64,000 nucleotides of DNA, taken from positions 17,993 to 81,992 of the forward strand of contig CALULP010000003.1 of NCBI GenBank assembly GCA_944321495.1, in the 5' to 3' direction. The number at the start of each line of letters is the position of its first letter. The first letter of the stretch is position 1. A program made the position numbers and the translations under genes. The stretch comes from an uncultured Bacteroides sp. (GTDB taxonomy: Bacteria; Bacteroidota; Bacteroidia; Bacteroidales; Bacteroidaceae). The notes under the pieces were generated by a model that did not search any database, was not told the DNA's origin, and worked only from the letters and a program-made list of their open reading frames with translations. This document shows positions 7,457 to 16,246 of this stretch, piece after piece.

Positions 7457-9513
7457 TTTTCGATGCGTATGCGTGCATCGACGGCGATGACGTTGTGCTC
7501 GGTGGCCAGCAGGGGGTTGATGTCCATCTCCTTAATCTCGGTGGCGAAGCGCAGCAGGGTGGAGAGGCGGACGATGATTTCGGCAAACCGGGCTTCGTTG
7601 ACGCCCCGCTGTCCGCGCGTGCCCTTGATAATCTTGTAGGCACGCAGGGAGTGTATCATGGAGTAGGCCTCCTCGTAGGTCAGGGGCGCGAGGCCGGACG
7701 ACACGTCTTTCAGCACCTCCACGAAGATGCCGCCCAGGCCGCAAAGGACGACGTGGCCGAAGCGGTCTTCGTACTTCGCGCCGATGAACAGCTCCGTGCC
7801 CCGCAGCATGGGTTGCACCATGACGGCCGTGGCGCCGGGTATCTGCATCATGCGCTGGAACTCCAGCGCCAGGTGCTGCTCGCTCTTGATGTTGAGCGCC
7901 ACGCCGCCCACGTCCGATTTGTGCACGGGGCCTACCACCTTGGCCACCACGGGGAAGCCCGTTCTCTTCGCGAAGGCAACGGCTTCGTCTGCCTTGGCCG
8001 ATACGAATTCGTCCACCACCGGGATGCCGGCAGAATGCAGCAGCGCCTGCACGTAGTGGGGGGCGATGTAGCCGTCCTGGGGGATGGAGTCGATGATGCG
8101 GCGGATGCGGGGCACGTCCACGCCCATCAGTTCTATCTCGTTCTTGGCCGGGCGGTGGGTGTTCATGATGCGCGACAGGGCGGTGCCCAGCGTCACCTCG
8201 TCGGCAAAGTTGACGTGTCCCTTGGCCAAGAAAGCGGACACTTCGGCTCCGGCGGTGTTCACCGAGGGCAGGATGGGGAAGATGGGCTTGCGGCAGGTCT
8301 GCATGGCCTGGTGCAGCACGTCGTACATCTCGTACATCGTCACCAGTCCGGGCGTGCCGAAGATGGCCATCACGGCGTCGATGCCGTCCAACCGGTTCTC
8401 GCAGTAGTCCAGGCAGAGGCGCAGCTGTTCGGGCGTGCCCGTGGCCAGGATGTCGATGGGGTTGCCCACGGCCGAGCCGGGCAGCAGCCGGGTCTTCAGC
8501 TCGTCGATGGCGGGGCCTTCCAGTTTGGGCACGTTGAGGCCGCCTTTGCTGAGGGCATCGGCCAGCATGACGCCGGGGCCTCCGGCATGGGTGACGATGG
8601 CGAAGTTGCGCCCCTTCAGTTCGGGCAGGGTGAAGATGCAGCCCACGGTGGTCAGCTCCTCGCGCGAGAAGCAGCGCACGATGCCTGCCTTGCGGAACAG
8701 GGCTTCGACGGCCGAGTCGCTGCTGGCTATGGCTCCCGTGTGCGACGAGGCGGCGCGGCTTCCGCTTTCGCTGCTGCCGGCCTTGATGGCGGCAATGCGG
8801 CAGCCCTTCTTGATGAGCGACGAGGCGTGGAACAGCAGGCGGTCGGGGTCGCCGATGTTTTCGATGTAGAGCAGCTTGATGTGCGAGTCGGCGGCGGGGT
8901 CGAAGTGCTCGTCCATGTATTGCAGCACGTCTTCCACGCCGATTTGCTTGGCGTTGCCCACCGACCATACGGAGTTGAACTGCAAGCCCTTGGTGACGGC
9001 GCTCTCCAGAATGAATACCGCCGTGGCGCCCGAGCTGGATATGAGGTCCACGCCTTGCGGGTGCAGTTGCGGGATGGGCTGGCTGAAGACGCTGTGGTGC
9101 CAGGTGTTGAGCAGGCCGATGCAGTTGGGGCCGATGAGGGCGGCGCCGTGGCGGTTGACGGTGTCCAGGATGCGCTGTTCCAGCAGTGCCCCCTCGTGGG
9201 TTTCCTCCCCGAATCCGGCGGACAGGATGATGAAGGCTTTCACACCTTTTCTTGATGCCAGGCAGTCCACGGCGTCGGGGCACAGCTTTGCCGGGATGGC
9301 GAGGATGGCGAGGTCGGCGGCGGGGATGTCATTCACGTCCGGGTAGGCTTTCACGCCCTGCACTTCGGTTTCCTTGGGGTTGACGGCCAGCAGGGTGCCG
9401 GTGTAGCCTCCGTTCAGCAGGTTACGGAGAATGGCTCCGCCGGGCTTGTGTACGTTGTTCGATGCTCCCACGACTACGATGCTGGCGGGATGCAGCAGTT
9501 GCTCGTTAATCAT
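7444..9513 (-). CDS. ADP-forming acyl-CoA synthetase, fused alpha-beta subunits
   Basis: Cytoplasmic enzyme of 689 residues that converts acetyl- or acyl-CoA, ADP and phosphate to the acid, CoA and ATP (reversible). The N-terminal CoA-binding Rossmann domain has SIVVVGASNN (11-20); a succinyl-CoA-synthetase-like flavodoxin domain carries the phosphohistidine motif AASSHTGAIASSD with His258; the C-terminal third is an ATP-grasp beta part (GFPVVAKVVGPVHKSDVGGV, GAKYEDRFGHVVLCGLGGI). The length matches the single-chain form. It is the last of three minus-strand genes with gaps of 33 and 42 bp (TlpA-like, YifB, this), so probably an operon. The physiological acid (acetate, propionate or branched-chain) cannot be told from the sequence. 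Confidence 0.92.
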   Translation of the reverse strand: MINEQLLHPASIVVVGASNNVHKPGGAILRNLLNGGYTGTLLAVNPKETEVQGVKAYPDVNDIPAADLAILAIPAKLCPDAVDCLASRKGVKAFIILSAGFGEETHEGALLEQRILDTVNRHGAALIGPNCIGLLNTWHHSVFSQPIPQLHPQGVDLISSSGATAVFILESAVTKGLQFNSVWSVGNAKQIGVEDVLQYMDEHFDPAADSHIKLLYIENIGDPDRLLFHASSLIKKGCRIAAIKAGSSESGSRAASSHTGAIASSDSAVEALFRKAGIVRCFSREELTTVGCIFTLPELKGRNFAIVTHAGGPGVMLADALSKGGLNVPKLEGPAIDELKTRLLPGSAVGNPIDILATGTPEQLRLCLDYCENRLDGIDAVMAIFGTPGLVTMYEMYDVLHQAMQTCRKPIFPILPSVNTAGAEVSAFLAKGHVNFADEVTLGTALSRIMNTHRPAKNEIELMGVDVPRIRRIIDSIPQDGYIAPHYVQALLHSAGIPVVDEFVSAKADEAVAFAKRTGFPVVAKVVGPVHKSDVGGVALNIKSEQHLALEFQRMMQIPGATAVMVQPMLRGTELFIGAKYEDRFGHVVLCGLGGIFVEVLKDVSSGLAPLTYEEAYSMIHSLRAYKIIKGTRGQRGVNEARFAEIIVRLSTLLRFATEIKEMDINPLLATEHNVIAVDARIRIEKPAP

Positions 9514-9546
9514 TGCATTGAGTGTTTAGTGGTGAGTGATGGGTGG

Positions 9547-11088
9547 TTAGCGTTCGGCCCAGTTCTCGCGGTCGAGGTTGCGGTAGCCGATGGCTTCTGC
9601 CAGGTGTTGGGGCAGTATCTGTTCGCTGTCGTCCAGGTCGGCAATGGTGCGTGCCACTTTCAGGATGCGGTCGTATGCCCGTGCGGAGAGGTTCAGGCGG
9701 TTCATGGCGTTCTTGAGCAGGGCAAGGCCTTTGTCGTCGGGACGGGCATAGAGGCTGAGCAGGCGGGGCGTCATCTGTGCGTTGCAATGCACGCCGGGTA
9801 TGTTGGCATAGCGGGCTTCCTGCCGCTTGCGGGCGCGGATGACTCGTGCGCGGATGGTGGCGCTGGGCTCGCCGGGGCGGTGGTCGGACATCTTCTCAAA
9901 GTCTACGGGGGTGACCTCGATGTGCAGGTCGATGCGGTCCAGCAGGGGACCGGAAATGCGGTTCAGGTACTTCTGCACCTGTCCGGGGCTGCACACGCAG
10001 GCTTTGGTGGGGTGGTTGTAATAGCCGCACGGGCAGGGGTTCATGGAGGCTACCAGCATGAAGCTGGCGGGGTATTCCACGCTGCACCGGGCACGGGTGA
10101 CGGTAATCTTGCGGTCTTCCAGCGGCTGGCGAAGCATCTCGAGGATGTTGCGCGGATATTCGGGCAGTTCGTCCAGGTAGAGGATGCCGTTGTGTGCCAG
10201 GCTGATTTCGCCGGGTTGGGGAAAACTGCCTCCGCCGGTCATTGCCACGGAGGATATGGTATGGTGCGGGGCCCGGAAGGGACGGACGGAGATAAGTCCG
10301 CTGTCTGTTCCCAGTTTCCCGGCAACGGAATGTATCTTGGTGGTTTCCAGGCTTTCGCTGAGGGAGAGGGGCGGCAGGATGGAGGGAAGCCTTTTGGCAA
10401 GCATGGACTTCCCGCTGCCCGGCGAGCCTATCAGCAGGATGTTATGGCTGCCTGCGGCTGCCACTTCAAGGGCGCGCTTCACGTTTTCCTGTCCTTTCAC
10501 TTCGGCAAAGTCGAGGTCGAAAGAACTTTGGCGGGCATAAAACTCTTCGCGGGTATTGACTATGGTAGGTTCGAGTGCCTGCTCTCCGTTGAAGAAACCG
10601 ACTACTTCGCGGAGGTTGTCCACGCCATATACGTCAAGGTCGTTTACCACGGCTGCTTCACGGGCATTCTGGCGGGGGATAATCATGCCTTTGAACTTCT
10701 GTTCGCGGGCCTTGATGGCAATGGGCAGTGCCCCTTTGATGGGGTTCAGGCTGCCGTCCAGGCTCAGTTCGCCCATCAGCAGGTACTGGTCGAGCTTGTC
10801 GGTCTGCAAGGCGCCGCCAACGGCAAGCATGCCGATGGCCAGGGGCAAGTCGTATGCCGAGCCTTCCTTGCGGATGTCGGCAGGTGCCATGTTGATGACG
10901 ATGTTGCTGGTGGGCATGCGGTAACCGTTGACTTGCAGGGCGGATATGATGCGTTGGTGGCTTTCCTTGACGGCAGAGTCGGGCAGTCCCACGAGGTAGA
11001 ACATGCAGCCTTTGGAACTGTTGACTTCGATGGTGATGGGGATGGCGTCGATGCCTTGTACTGTTGCCCCGTAAACTTTGACGAGCAT
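9547..11088 (-). CDS. YifB/ComM family Mg-chelatase-like AAA ATPase
   Basis: A 513-residue AAA+ protein: an N-terminal Lon-protease-like domain (about 1-165, with IEVNSSKGCMFYLVGLPDSA), Walker A GSPGSGKSML (221-230), Walker B in NGILYLDELPEY, and a Mg-chelatase-like C-terminal region with the cysteine cluster SMNPCPCGYYNHPTKACVC. The E. coli and Haemophilus relative ComM is a helicase that promotes branch migration in natural transformation; in Bacteroidetes the role is untested. Middle gene of the three-gene run. Confidence 0.92.
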   Translation of the reverse strand: MLVKVYGATVQGIDAIPITIEVNSSKGCMFYLVGLPDSAVKESHQRIISALQVNGYRMPTSNIVINMAPADIRKEGSAYDLPLAIGMLAVGGALQTDKLDQYLLMGELSLDGSLNPIKGALPIAIKAREQKFKGMIIPRQNAREAAVVNDLDVYGVDNLREVVGFFNGEQALEPTIVNTREEFYARQSSFDLDFAEVKGQENVKRALEVAAAGSHNILLIGSPGSGKSMLAKRLPSILPPLSLSESLETTKIHSVAGKLGTDSGLISVRPFRAPHHTISSVAMTGGGSFPQPGEISLAHNGILYLDELPEYPRNILEMLRQPLEDRKITVTRARCSVEYPASFMLVASMNPCPCGYYNHPTKACVCSPGQVQKYLNRISGPLLDRIDLHIEVTPVDFEKMSDHRPGEPSATIRARVIRARKRQEARYANIPGVHCNAQMTPRLLSLYARPDDKGLALLKNAMNRLNLSARAYDRILKVARTIADLDDSEQILPQHLAEAIGYRNLDRENWAER

Positions 11089-11130
11089 AATTGGATGTGG
11101 TTTTGATGGTATGATGAAAGAACGGCAGGT

Positions 11131-12168
11131 TTATTTTTCCTTTTCGGCTTTGATTTGTTCCCACCGTTGCAGGATGGCGTTGCCGTCCGTGTCGTGCACT
11201 TCAATCTTCCCGGTAGGGCCGATGAGCAGGCAGGTAGGCAATGCCTGGATGCCCAACCGTTGGATGGTGTTGCTGTTCCAGCTCTCGAAGTTGCAGGCCT
11301 GTTTCCACTCCAGGGAGTCTTCCTCGCAGGCTTGCAGCCATGCTTCGCGGTCGGTGTCCAGAGCGATGCCCAGCAGGACAAGGTCTTTGTTGTTTTTCTC
11401 CTGGCGGTAGATGCGGCGCAGGATGGTGTTGGAGGCACGGCTCCGCTCATCCCATGACGCCCAGAAGTGTAACAGCAGGTATTTGTTCCTGAATGTGGTG
11501 CGGGTGATGTTTGTGCCGTCCCGGTCGGGTATGCTGAAGAAAGGTATGTTTTTCCCCTGTGCGGTGACGTCGGAGTTGTTCAACGAAGCTATCAGTTCGC
11601 TGATGGCAGGACGGTCTTTCAGTTCGCCGGGCATCCGTTCAGTGATGTCTTTGATGAAGGTGTAGTCGGGTAGCGGTTGCCGGACGAAGTATTTTTCCAG
11701 CACATAGATGCTGGATAGCGAAGTGAGGTGGCTTTCGATGAAGGCTTTGGCTTTTTCTGTAATCATGCTTTCAGAGGGTTGCGCCATGCCTTTCAGTTCT
11801 TGCCGGAAGGCGGTAAGTTCTTCGTTGGGGGTGTTGCCGGTAATTTCCAGGGAGTAAGGTTCGGCTACCGACCCCTTGATGGTTATCTTTTCCCCTTTGT
11901 CCATGAAGACGGGGTATTCCTGCCCGTTGGGCAACAGCAACTTTGCCATTACCAGGGTGTCGGTGCGCAGGGCGGCTTTAAATTGGTCGTTTTTTACCGG
12001 CAGGGTGTCGGTGCGTTGGTAGAACTGGTCGGTACCGTACAGGTAGAGCGTGTCGTTTCCCAATCCTTTGATGTCCCCGCTGAGCCGGGCTGTATGGTTG
12101 TCTTCCGGATTGCCTTGGCATGCCGCCAGTAAGCAGGGCAGGAGGAGTATGAGGCCGATGTGTTTCAT
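11131..12168 (-). CDS. TlpA/ResA-like lipoprotein lacking the redox cysteines
   Basis: A 345-residue lipoprotein with lipobox LLAAC (Cys17). Residues about 25-115 fit the DUF4369 domain seen in Bacteroidetes thiol-disulfide oxidoreductases, and about 205-340 form a thioredoxin/AhpC-TSA fold ending in the cis-proline region LGIQALPTCLLIGPTGKI. At the active-site position the usual WASWCxPC reads WASWDERS (236-243): both catalytic cysteines are replaced by Asp240 and Ser243. It is therefore unlikely to be a disulfide reductase and may act as a binding or chaperone module. First gene of the run with YifB and the acyl-CoA synthetase. Confidence 0.87.
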   Translation of the reverse strand: MKHIGLILLLPCLLAACQGNPEDNHTARLSGDIKGLGNDTLYLYGTDQFYQRTDTLPVKNDQFKAALRTDTLVMAKLLLPNGQEYPVFMDKGEKITIKGSVAEPYSLEITGNTPNEELTAFRQELKGMAQPSESMITEKAKAFIESHLTSLSSIYVLEKYFVRQPLPDYTFIKDITERMPGELKDRPAISELIASLNNSDVTAQGKNIPFFSIPDRDGTNITRTTFRNKYLLLHFWASWDERSRASNTILRRIYRQEKNNKDLVLLGIALDTDREAWLQACEEDSLEWKQACNFESWNSNTIQRLGIQALPTCLLIGPTGKIEVHDTDGNAILQRWEQIKAEKEK

Positions 12169-12231
12169 TCTTGCTGATTATTTTTTGCGAAAATACGTCT
12201 TTTTTGCAAGACGGCAAAAAAGGAGAGGTGC

Positions 12232-12239
12232 CAAAAGTA
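12232..12239 (-). promoter_or_regulatory. -7 box upstream of the TlpA-like gene
   Basis: Minus strand TACTTTTG, exact TAnnTTTG match, 64 bp before the start codon; likely promoter of the three-gene run. Confidence 0.5.
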
Positions 12240-12274
12240 CATGAACGCTTTCGGATATAAATATTAGGTAAATA

Positions 12275-12347
12275 TTAGGCGCGGATTACACGGAAAAACA
12301 CGGATTCAATCAACTTAATCCGTGAAATCCGCGAAATCCGCGCCTAA
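12275..12347. repeat. Nested inverted repeat (hairpin) between TPR and TlpA-like genes
   Basis: Outer arms 12275-12287 (TTAGGCGCGGATT) and 12335-12347 are perfect complements; inner arms CACGGATT (12299-12306) and AATCCGTG (12317-12324) also pair. The GCGGATT/CACGGATT words repeat within each arm. It lies just downstream of the TPR lipoprotein stop codon and may end its transcript. Confidence 0.8.
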
Positions 12348-12407
12348 AAGAAACGTCAGAGGGCTATGGCACACCGTCCATGCCCTTGTCGTATTGTCCC
12401 GTCCGGA

Positions 12408-14105
12408 CTATTTGATGATGTCCATGAAGTCGGTGTTCGTGAAGTACTTGGCAAATTCCAGGTCGGTGGCGGCTTTCTTGGCCAGCGTGGGGTCTTTGGC
12501 AATGGCGGCTTTCAGACTGCTCATCACCAAGGTGTTGTTATTGGTGCGGGCGCCGATGACGGCTTGCAGGTAGTCGGTGTAGGCATCGGGCTTCTCAATG
12601 TCGGCAAGGGTTGCCTTTGCCTTGTTGTAGTCCTTGGCCAGGATTTGTGCCAGTGCGGCGCTGTTGCTCTTGGTGTCGCCGAACGAGCTGACCGCCTTGG
12701 CGTATTGTCCTTGGGCGATGTACAGGTTGCCCAAGGCTTCGTTCAGTTCCTTGGCGCCGCTGGCTTTGCCCAGGTAGGCTTCGGCAGCGGCCTCGTCGCC
12801 CTTCTTCAAGGCAATCAGTCCCAGGTTCATGTTGGCCTCCGGAGCGTTGCTGTTCAGCGAAACGGCAGTCTTCAGGTAGCTTTCGGCCTTGTCGAGCTCG
12901 CCGGCCTGGTAAGCCAGTTTGCCCAGGTTGTTGTAGGCGCGGTAGTCGTTCGGGGCAAGTTTCGTTGCCTTGTTGTAGAGGTCTGTTTTCTTGGCGGTGT
13001 CATCGGTCAGGGTGGCGGCATAGAGCAGTTCCTCGATGTTGAGTTGCCGGTAGTCGCTGTCGGCCAGACGGGCGATTTCCTCGTCCGACTTGCCGATGAT
13101 TTCATAGTTCAGCGTCAGGCGCGAGCGGCGCAGTTGCGGCAGGATTTCATCGGCCAGTGTCTTGTAGACCGAGGATATGTTCTTGATTTCCTGTTCGCGT
13201 TGTTCCGGGTCTGTGTACATGGATAGTACGCGCAGGATAAGCTCTTTGTCTTGGATGTCCGACTTGGATACCAGTTCCTGGAAGCCTTCCCAGTCTTCGG
13301 CGGTGTACTTGGTGTCGATGGTTGCATCCACCTTCGCCTTCTTCAAGTCGCGGCTGATGACTTTGGCGGTGTTGTCCTGGCGCCGTTCGGCCAAACCTTG
13401 GTTCAGGTCGAAGCTGCCGTCGGGCGAGGCGTAAGCCGAGATTTCGATGTTGCTGATTTTCTTGTTGACGGCTTGGTTGACATCTTTCACCTCCTGCCCG
13501 AATGCTTTGGCTTTCTTAAGCTCGCTGGCGCGGACATTGGCCTGCTGGATGAGGAACAGGATGTTGGCATCATGTTTCTCCTTGATGATGCGCTGGAAGG
13601 CATCATCGCCCGTGGCGGGCGTGGCGCTTTCCAAGGTCTGGCTCACCAGTTCGGCGGTGGAGATGACGCCGTCGGCTATCTTGACAGCCGGGATTTCGAT
13701 GCTCTTCTTGCCTGTGGTGGCTTTAAACTCCAGGTAGAGTTCGGACTTGGCCATCTGGGGCACGTAGTCGAACGAAGCCTTCATGGTGTAGTTCCCGCCC
13801 GTTTTGTAGGCTATGGTCTGGTCGTTGCCTTCCACTTTCTCGCCTTGGAACACGGCAGGGGCGGCTTTGGCCTCGCCGCCGTCCCACTTCAGCACGGGGG
13901 TCACTTCCACGGTAGCTTTCTTGTTGAAATACTTTTCGGGGAACTTGCCGTTGATGGTTACCGGCACCTCGCCGCCTTCGGCTTCCAGTACCTGGGGGGT
14001 GACGGTGAAGTAGTCGGACGAGAGTTCGCCCATCTTGCTGCTGCACGATGCCAGCAATGCTGCCGTGCACGCCATGAGTAATGGCAAATACTTTTTCGGG
14101 GTCAT
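12408..14105 (-). CDS. TPR lipoprotein with OmpA-like domain
   Basis: A 565-residue cell-envelope lipoprotein. The start at 14105 gives the lipoprotein signal MTPKKYLPLLMACTAALLASC; the frame is open 135 bp further upstream but that part lies over the promoter. The middle (about 190-300) contains an OmpA-like peptidoglycan-binding pattern, ISNIEISAYASPDGSFDLN with QGLAERRQDNTAKV. The C-terminal half has tetratricopeptide repeats (DYRAYNNLGKLAYQAGELDK, NAPEANMNLGLIALKKGDEA). A structural or scaffolding role at the periplasmic face is inferred from domains alone. Confidence 0.88.
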   Translation of the reverse strand: MTPKKYLPLLMACTAALLASCSSKMGELSSDYFTVTPQVLEAEGGEVPVTINGKFPEKYFNKKATVEVTPVLKWDGGEAKAAPAVFQGEKVEGNDQTIAYKTGGNYTMKASFDYVPQMAKSELYLEFKATTGKKSIEIPAVKIADGVISTAELVSQTLESATPATGDDAFQRIIKEKHDANILFLIQQANVRASELKKAKAFGQEVKDVNQAVNKKISNIEISAYASPDGSFDLNQGLAERRQDNTAKVISRDLKKAKVDATIDTKYTAEDWEGFQELVSKSDIQDKELILRVLSMYTDPEQREQEIKNISSVYKTLADEILPQLRRSRLTLNYEIIGKSDEEIARLADSDYRQLNIEELLYAATLTDDTAKKTDLYNKATKLAPNDYRAYNNLGKLAYQAGELDKAESYLKTAVSLNSNAPEANMNLGLIALKKGDEAAAEAYLGKASGAKELNEALGNLYIAQGQYAKAVSSFGDTKSNSAALAQILAKDYNKAKATLADIEKPDAYTDYLQAVIGARTNNNTLVMSSLKAAIAKDPTLAKKAATDLEFAKYFTNTDFMDIIK

Positions 14106-14187
14106 GTCTTGTAGGGTTTTTATAGGGTTTGTAATTGAATTTTTGTCTATTCTTTGCCAGATGCCGTTGTTCTTTGCATCTTTCTTA

Positions 14188-14195
14188 CAAAGATA
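14188..14195 (-). promoter_or_regulatory. -7 box for the TPR lipoprotein
   Basis: Minus strand TATCTTTG, exact TAnnTTTG match, 83 bp before the chosen start codon. It supports the downstream start at 14105. Confidence 0.55.
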
Positions 14196-14252
14196 AAGAT
14201 TCTGCCGACACTGTTGCCATTGCTCCCTCGATTTTATCATAATTTAATGAAA

Positions 14253-15203
14253 CTACGGCTTGATTTTGCCCTCCCGGTACAAGATGTTGCGCGGGTGGTG
14301 CTCGATGATTTCGCTGCGCAGCATCTCGCGGTCGATGTGGGTGTAAATTTCTGTTGTCGCTATGGACTCGTGTCCCAGCATGCACTGTATGGCGCGCAGG
14401 TTGGCGCCGCCCTCCAGCAGGTGGGTGGCAAAGGAGTGCCGGAAGGTGTGCGGGCTGATGTTTTTGGTGATGCCGGCCTTTCCGGCCAGCTCCTTGATGA
14501 TGTGGAACACCATGATGCGCGAGATGCCTTTGCCCCAGCGTGCCAGGAACACGTAGTCTTCGTACTCCTTGTGGATGCGTCCCCGCCCGCGGTCCATCAG
14601 CCAGTACTTTATCTCCTTGATGGCACGGGGCGAGATGGGCACCAGCCTTTGCTTGCTGCCCTTGCCCTCTACCTTGATGAAGCCTTCGTTGAAGTACAGG
14701 TCGGAGAGCTTCAGGTTGCACAGCTCCGACACGCGCAGCCCGCAGCTGTACAGTGTTTCCAGCATGGCGCGGTTGCGCTGGCCTTCGGGCTTGCTCAGGT
14801 CGATGGCGTCGATGATGGCGTCTATTTCCTCCACGGTCAGTACCTCGGGCAGCTTGAAGCCTATCTTGGGTCCTTCCAGCAGTTCGCTGGGGTCGGCTTC
14901 CAGGTAGTCGGCCAGCACCAGGAAGCGGTAGAACGACTTGATGCCCGACAGGATGCGTGCCTGCGAGCGCGGGTGTATGCCGATGTCGTGCAGTCCGGCA
15001 CTGAATTGCTGCAGGTCGTCAAGGGTGACTTCGAGCACGCTTTTGCCCTGCCCCTTCAGGAAGTGCAGGAGCTTCGCGAGGTCTGTCTGGTAGGCGTCGA
15101 CGGTGTTGGGCGAGAAGCCTTTCTCCAGTTTGAGGTATTGGGCGTACCGCTTGAATATTTGCTCTTCTTGAGGCTTATTTGCCGTTTCTGCTTCAAAATC
15201 CAT
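14253..15203 (-). CDS. xerD: Site-specific tyrosine recombinase XerD
   Basis: A 316-residue tyrosine recombinase that resolves chromosome dimers at dif. The N-terminal SAM-like core-binding domain spans about 15-105 and the catalytic domain 120-310. Catalytic residues visible are Arg157 (SCGLRVSEL), a lysine in the beta-hairpin VEGKGSKQRLVP (181-184), His252 and Arg255 (HTFRHSFATHL), His278 (LGHESIATTEIYTH) and Tyr287. The residue set is complete and the length is normal for XerC/XerD. Its place divergent from aroQ is typical of Bacteroidales. Confidence 0.95.
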   Translation of the reverse strand: MDFEAETANKPQEEQIFKRYAQYLKLEKGFSPNTVDAYQTDLAKLLHFLKGQGKSVLEVTLDDLQQFSAGLHDIGIHPRSQARILSGIKSFYRFLVLADYLEADPSELLEGPKIGFKLPEVLTVEEIDAIIDAIDLSKPEGQRNRAMLETLYSCGLRVSELCNLKLSDLYFNEGFIKVEGKGSKQRLVPISPRAIKEIKYWLMDRGRGRIHKEYEDYVFLARWGKGISRIMVFHIIKELAGKAGITKNISPHTFRHSFATHLLEGGANLRAIQCMLGHESIATTEIYTHIDREMLRSEIIEHHPRNILYREGKIKP

Positions 15204-15282
15204 ATCTTTTTTCTACCTTTGCGCTGTTTTTCAAACCCTTTGGTAAGAAACCGCCGCAGGGGCGGTTCCTGCCTTCGGGTTG

Positions 15283-15290
15283 CAAAAGTA
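15283..15290 (-). promoter_or_regulatory. -7 box for xerD
   Basis: Minus strand TACTTTTG, exact TAnnTTTG match, 80 bp before the xerD start. A plus-strand TACCTTTG at 15214-15221 could in principle serve aroQ with a long leader, but is less convincing. Confidence 0.5.
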
Positions 15291-15365
15291 TAAAAAAAAG
15301 AAGATAACGTGCCGGAAGCCGGCGATTTTCATCACCCCGCCGTGGGGGCATTGTGGAGGGGCTTT

Positions 15366-15443
15366 GGTAGCGATACTACGCTACCGCGGTAGTGATACTA
15401 CGTTAGCCCGGTAGCGATGCGGCGCTACCACGGTAGCGATGGG
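15366..15443. repeat. 22-bp tandem array F upstream of aroQ
   Basis: Units at 15366-15387, 15388-15409, 15410-15431 and a partial fourth from 15432, each beginning GGTAGCGATACTACG or a variant and ending in a GCTACC complement, so each unit is itself hairpin-like. The words TAGTATCACT (as complement) and GGTAGCGATGGG recur in the array at 53378-53450. Confidence 0.9.
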
Positions 15444-15489
15444 GTGCCAGGAACGGGCTTTTCCGGATGCCGCTTAAATGTAAATCGTT

Positions 15490-15906
15490 ATGAAAATCTT
15501 GATTGTGAACGGTCCCAACATCAACCTGCTTGGCAAGCGTGAGCCGGGCATCTACGGCAGTGTTTCGTTTGAAGACTATCTGGCGGAGCTGCGCGGGCGG
15601 TATGCCGGCGTGCAGATAGACTATTACCAGTCGAACGTGGAGGGCTTCCTCATCGACCGCATACAGCTGGCAGGCTTCGAGGTGGACGGGATTATCCTGA
15701 ACGCGGGCGCCTACACCCACACGTCCATAGCCTTGCAGGATGCCATACGCGCCGTGCCCGCTCCGGTGGTGGAGGTGCACATCTCCAACGTGCATGCCCG
15801 CGAGGAGTTCCGGCACCGGTCGATGATTTCCAGCGCCTGCCGCGGCGTCATCTGCGGTTTCGGGCTGGATTCTTACCGGCTGGCGTTGGAGGCGCTGATG
15901 CCATAA
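15490..15906 (+). CDS. aroQ: Type II 3-dehydroquinate dehydratase
   Basis: A 138-residue shikimate-pathway enzyme that dehydrates 3-dehydroquinate to 3-dehydroshikimate. It has the family N-terminus MKILIVNGPNINLLGKREP, the catalytic tyrosine in GIYGSVSFEDY, NAGAYTHTSIAL with the active-site asparagine, EVHISNVHAREEFRHRS and a C-terminal CRGVICGFG. The length is slightly short of the usual 145-150 but no motif is missing. The ATG at 15490 is the only start giving the conserved N-terminus. Confidence 0.96.
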   Translation: MKILIVNGPNINLLGKREPGIYGSVSFEDYLAELRGRYAGVQIDYYQSNVEGFLIDRIQLAGFEVDGIILNAGAYTHTSIALQDAIRAVPAPVVEVHISNVHAREEFRHRSMISSACRGVICGFGLDSYRLALEALMP

Positions 15907-16203
15907 TCCCCTCTCCGCTTCACGCCCCTCCGCTTATGCGCGGGCCCTGCGGCGTTGGGCACAGACTTTTGGGCTTGAGAGATGAGGCGTACATTAGTTG
16001 AGTCCAACGCCGCATGGCTCTCCGGCATTGACCGGCGGGCGTAAAGCGGAGGACGGCGGGCAGGCGTTAAAAACGGCAGACTGTCTGAGCGGAGCGAGTT
16101 TCTGCCGTTTAGCCTGAACGACGTCCGGAGTAGCCCGGTGGGCACAGCCGGGGTCCTTTCTTTTTGGCATCTTTTTCTTTCGGACAAGCGAAAGAAAAAG
16201 TGT
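15907..16203 (+). repeat. Mosaic intergenic repeat, copy 1
   Basis: Shares several blocks with 30386-30734. A central hairpin AAACGGCAGA (16071-16080) / TCTGCCGTTT (16101-16110) encloses CTGTCTGAGCGGAGCGAGTT. The block CTCTCCGCTTCACGCCCCTC near the left end, and the block around CGCATGGCTCTCCGGCATTG (16012-16031), both occur inverted in copy 2. The right end has CGGGGTCC and then the 12-bp-stem hairpin at 16171-16200. Confidence 0.82.
16171..16200 (+). terminator. 12-bp-stem hairpin at the end of mosaic repeat copy 1
   Basis: Perfect stem CTTTTTCTTTCG (16171-16182) / CGAAAGAAAAAG (16189-16200) with a 6-nt loop GACAAG, 46 bp before pyk. AT-rich stem; terminator activity is possible but unproven. 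Confidence 0.55.
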
Positions 16204-16246
16204 ACAATGAGAAATAATAGGTATAAATAAAATAGGTAGAAAGATT

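Larger units (their letters stand above)
15907..16246. other. Intergenic region aroQ/pyk
   Basis: This 340-bp gap has no gene. It is occupied by one copy of a mosaic repeat (annotated separately) and a short AT-rich leader before pyk. Confidence 0.75.

Noticed and set aside
15214-15221. TACCTTTG as an aroQ promoter
   Set aside because: It would give a leader of about 260 nt and lies over the xerD 5' end with no matching -33 element; not strong enough to annotate.
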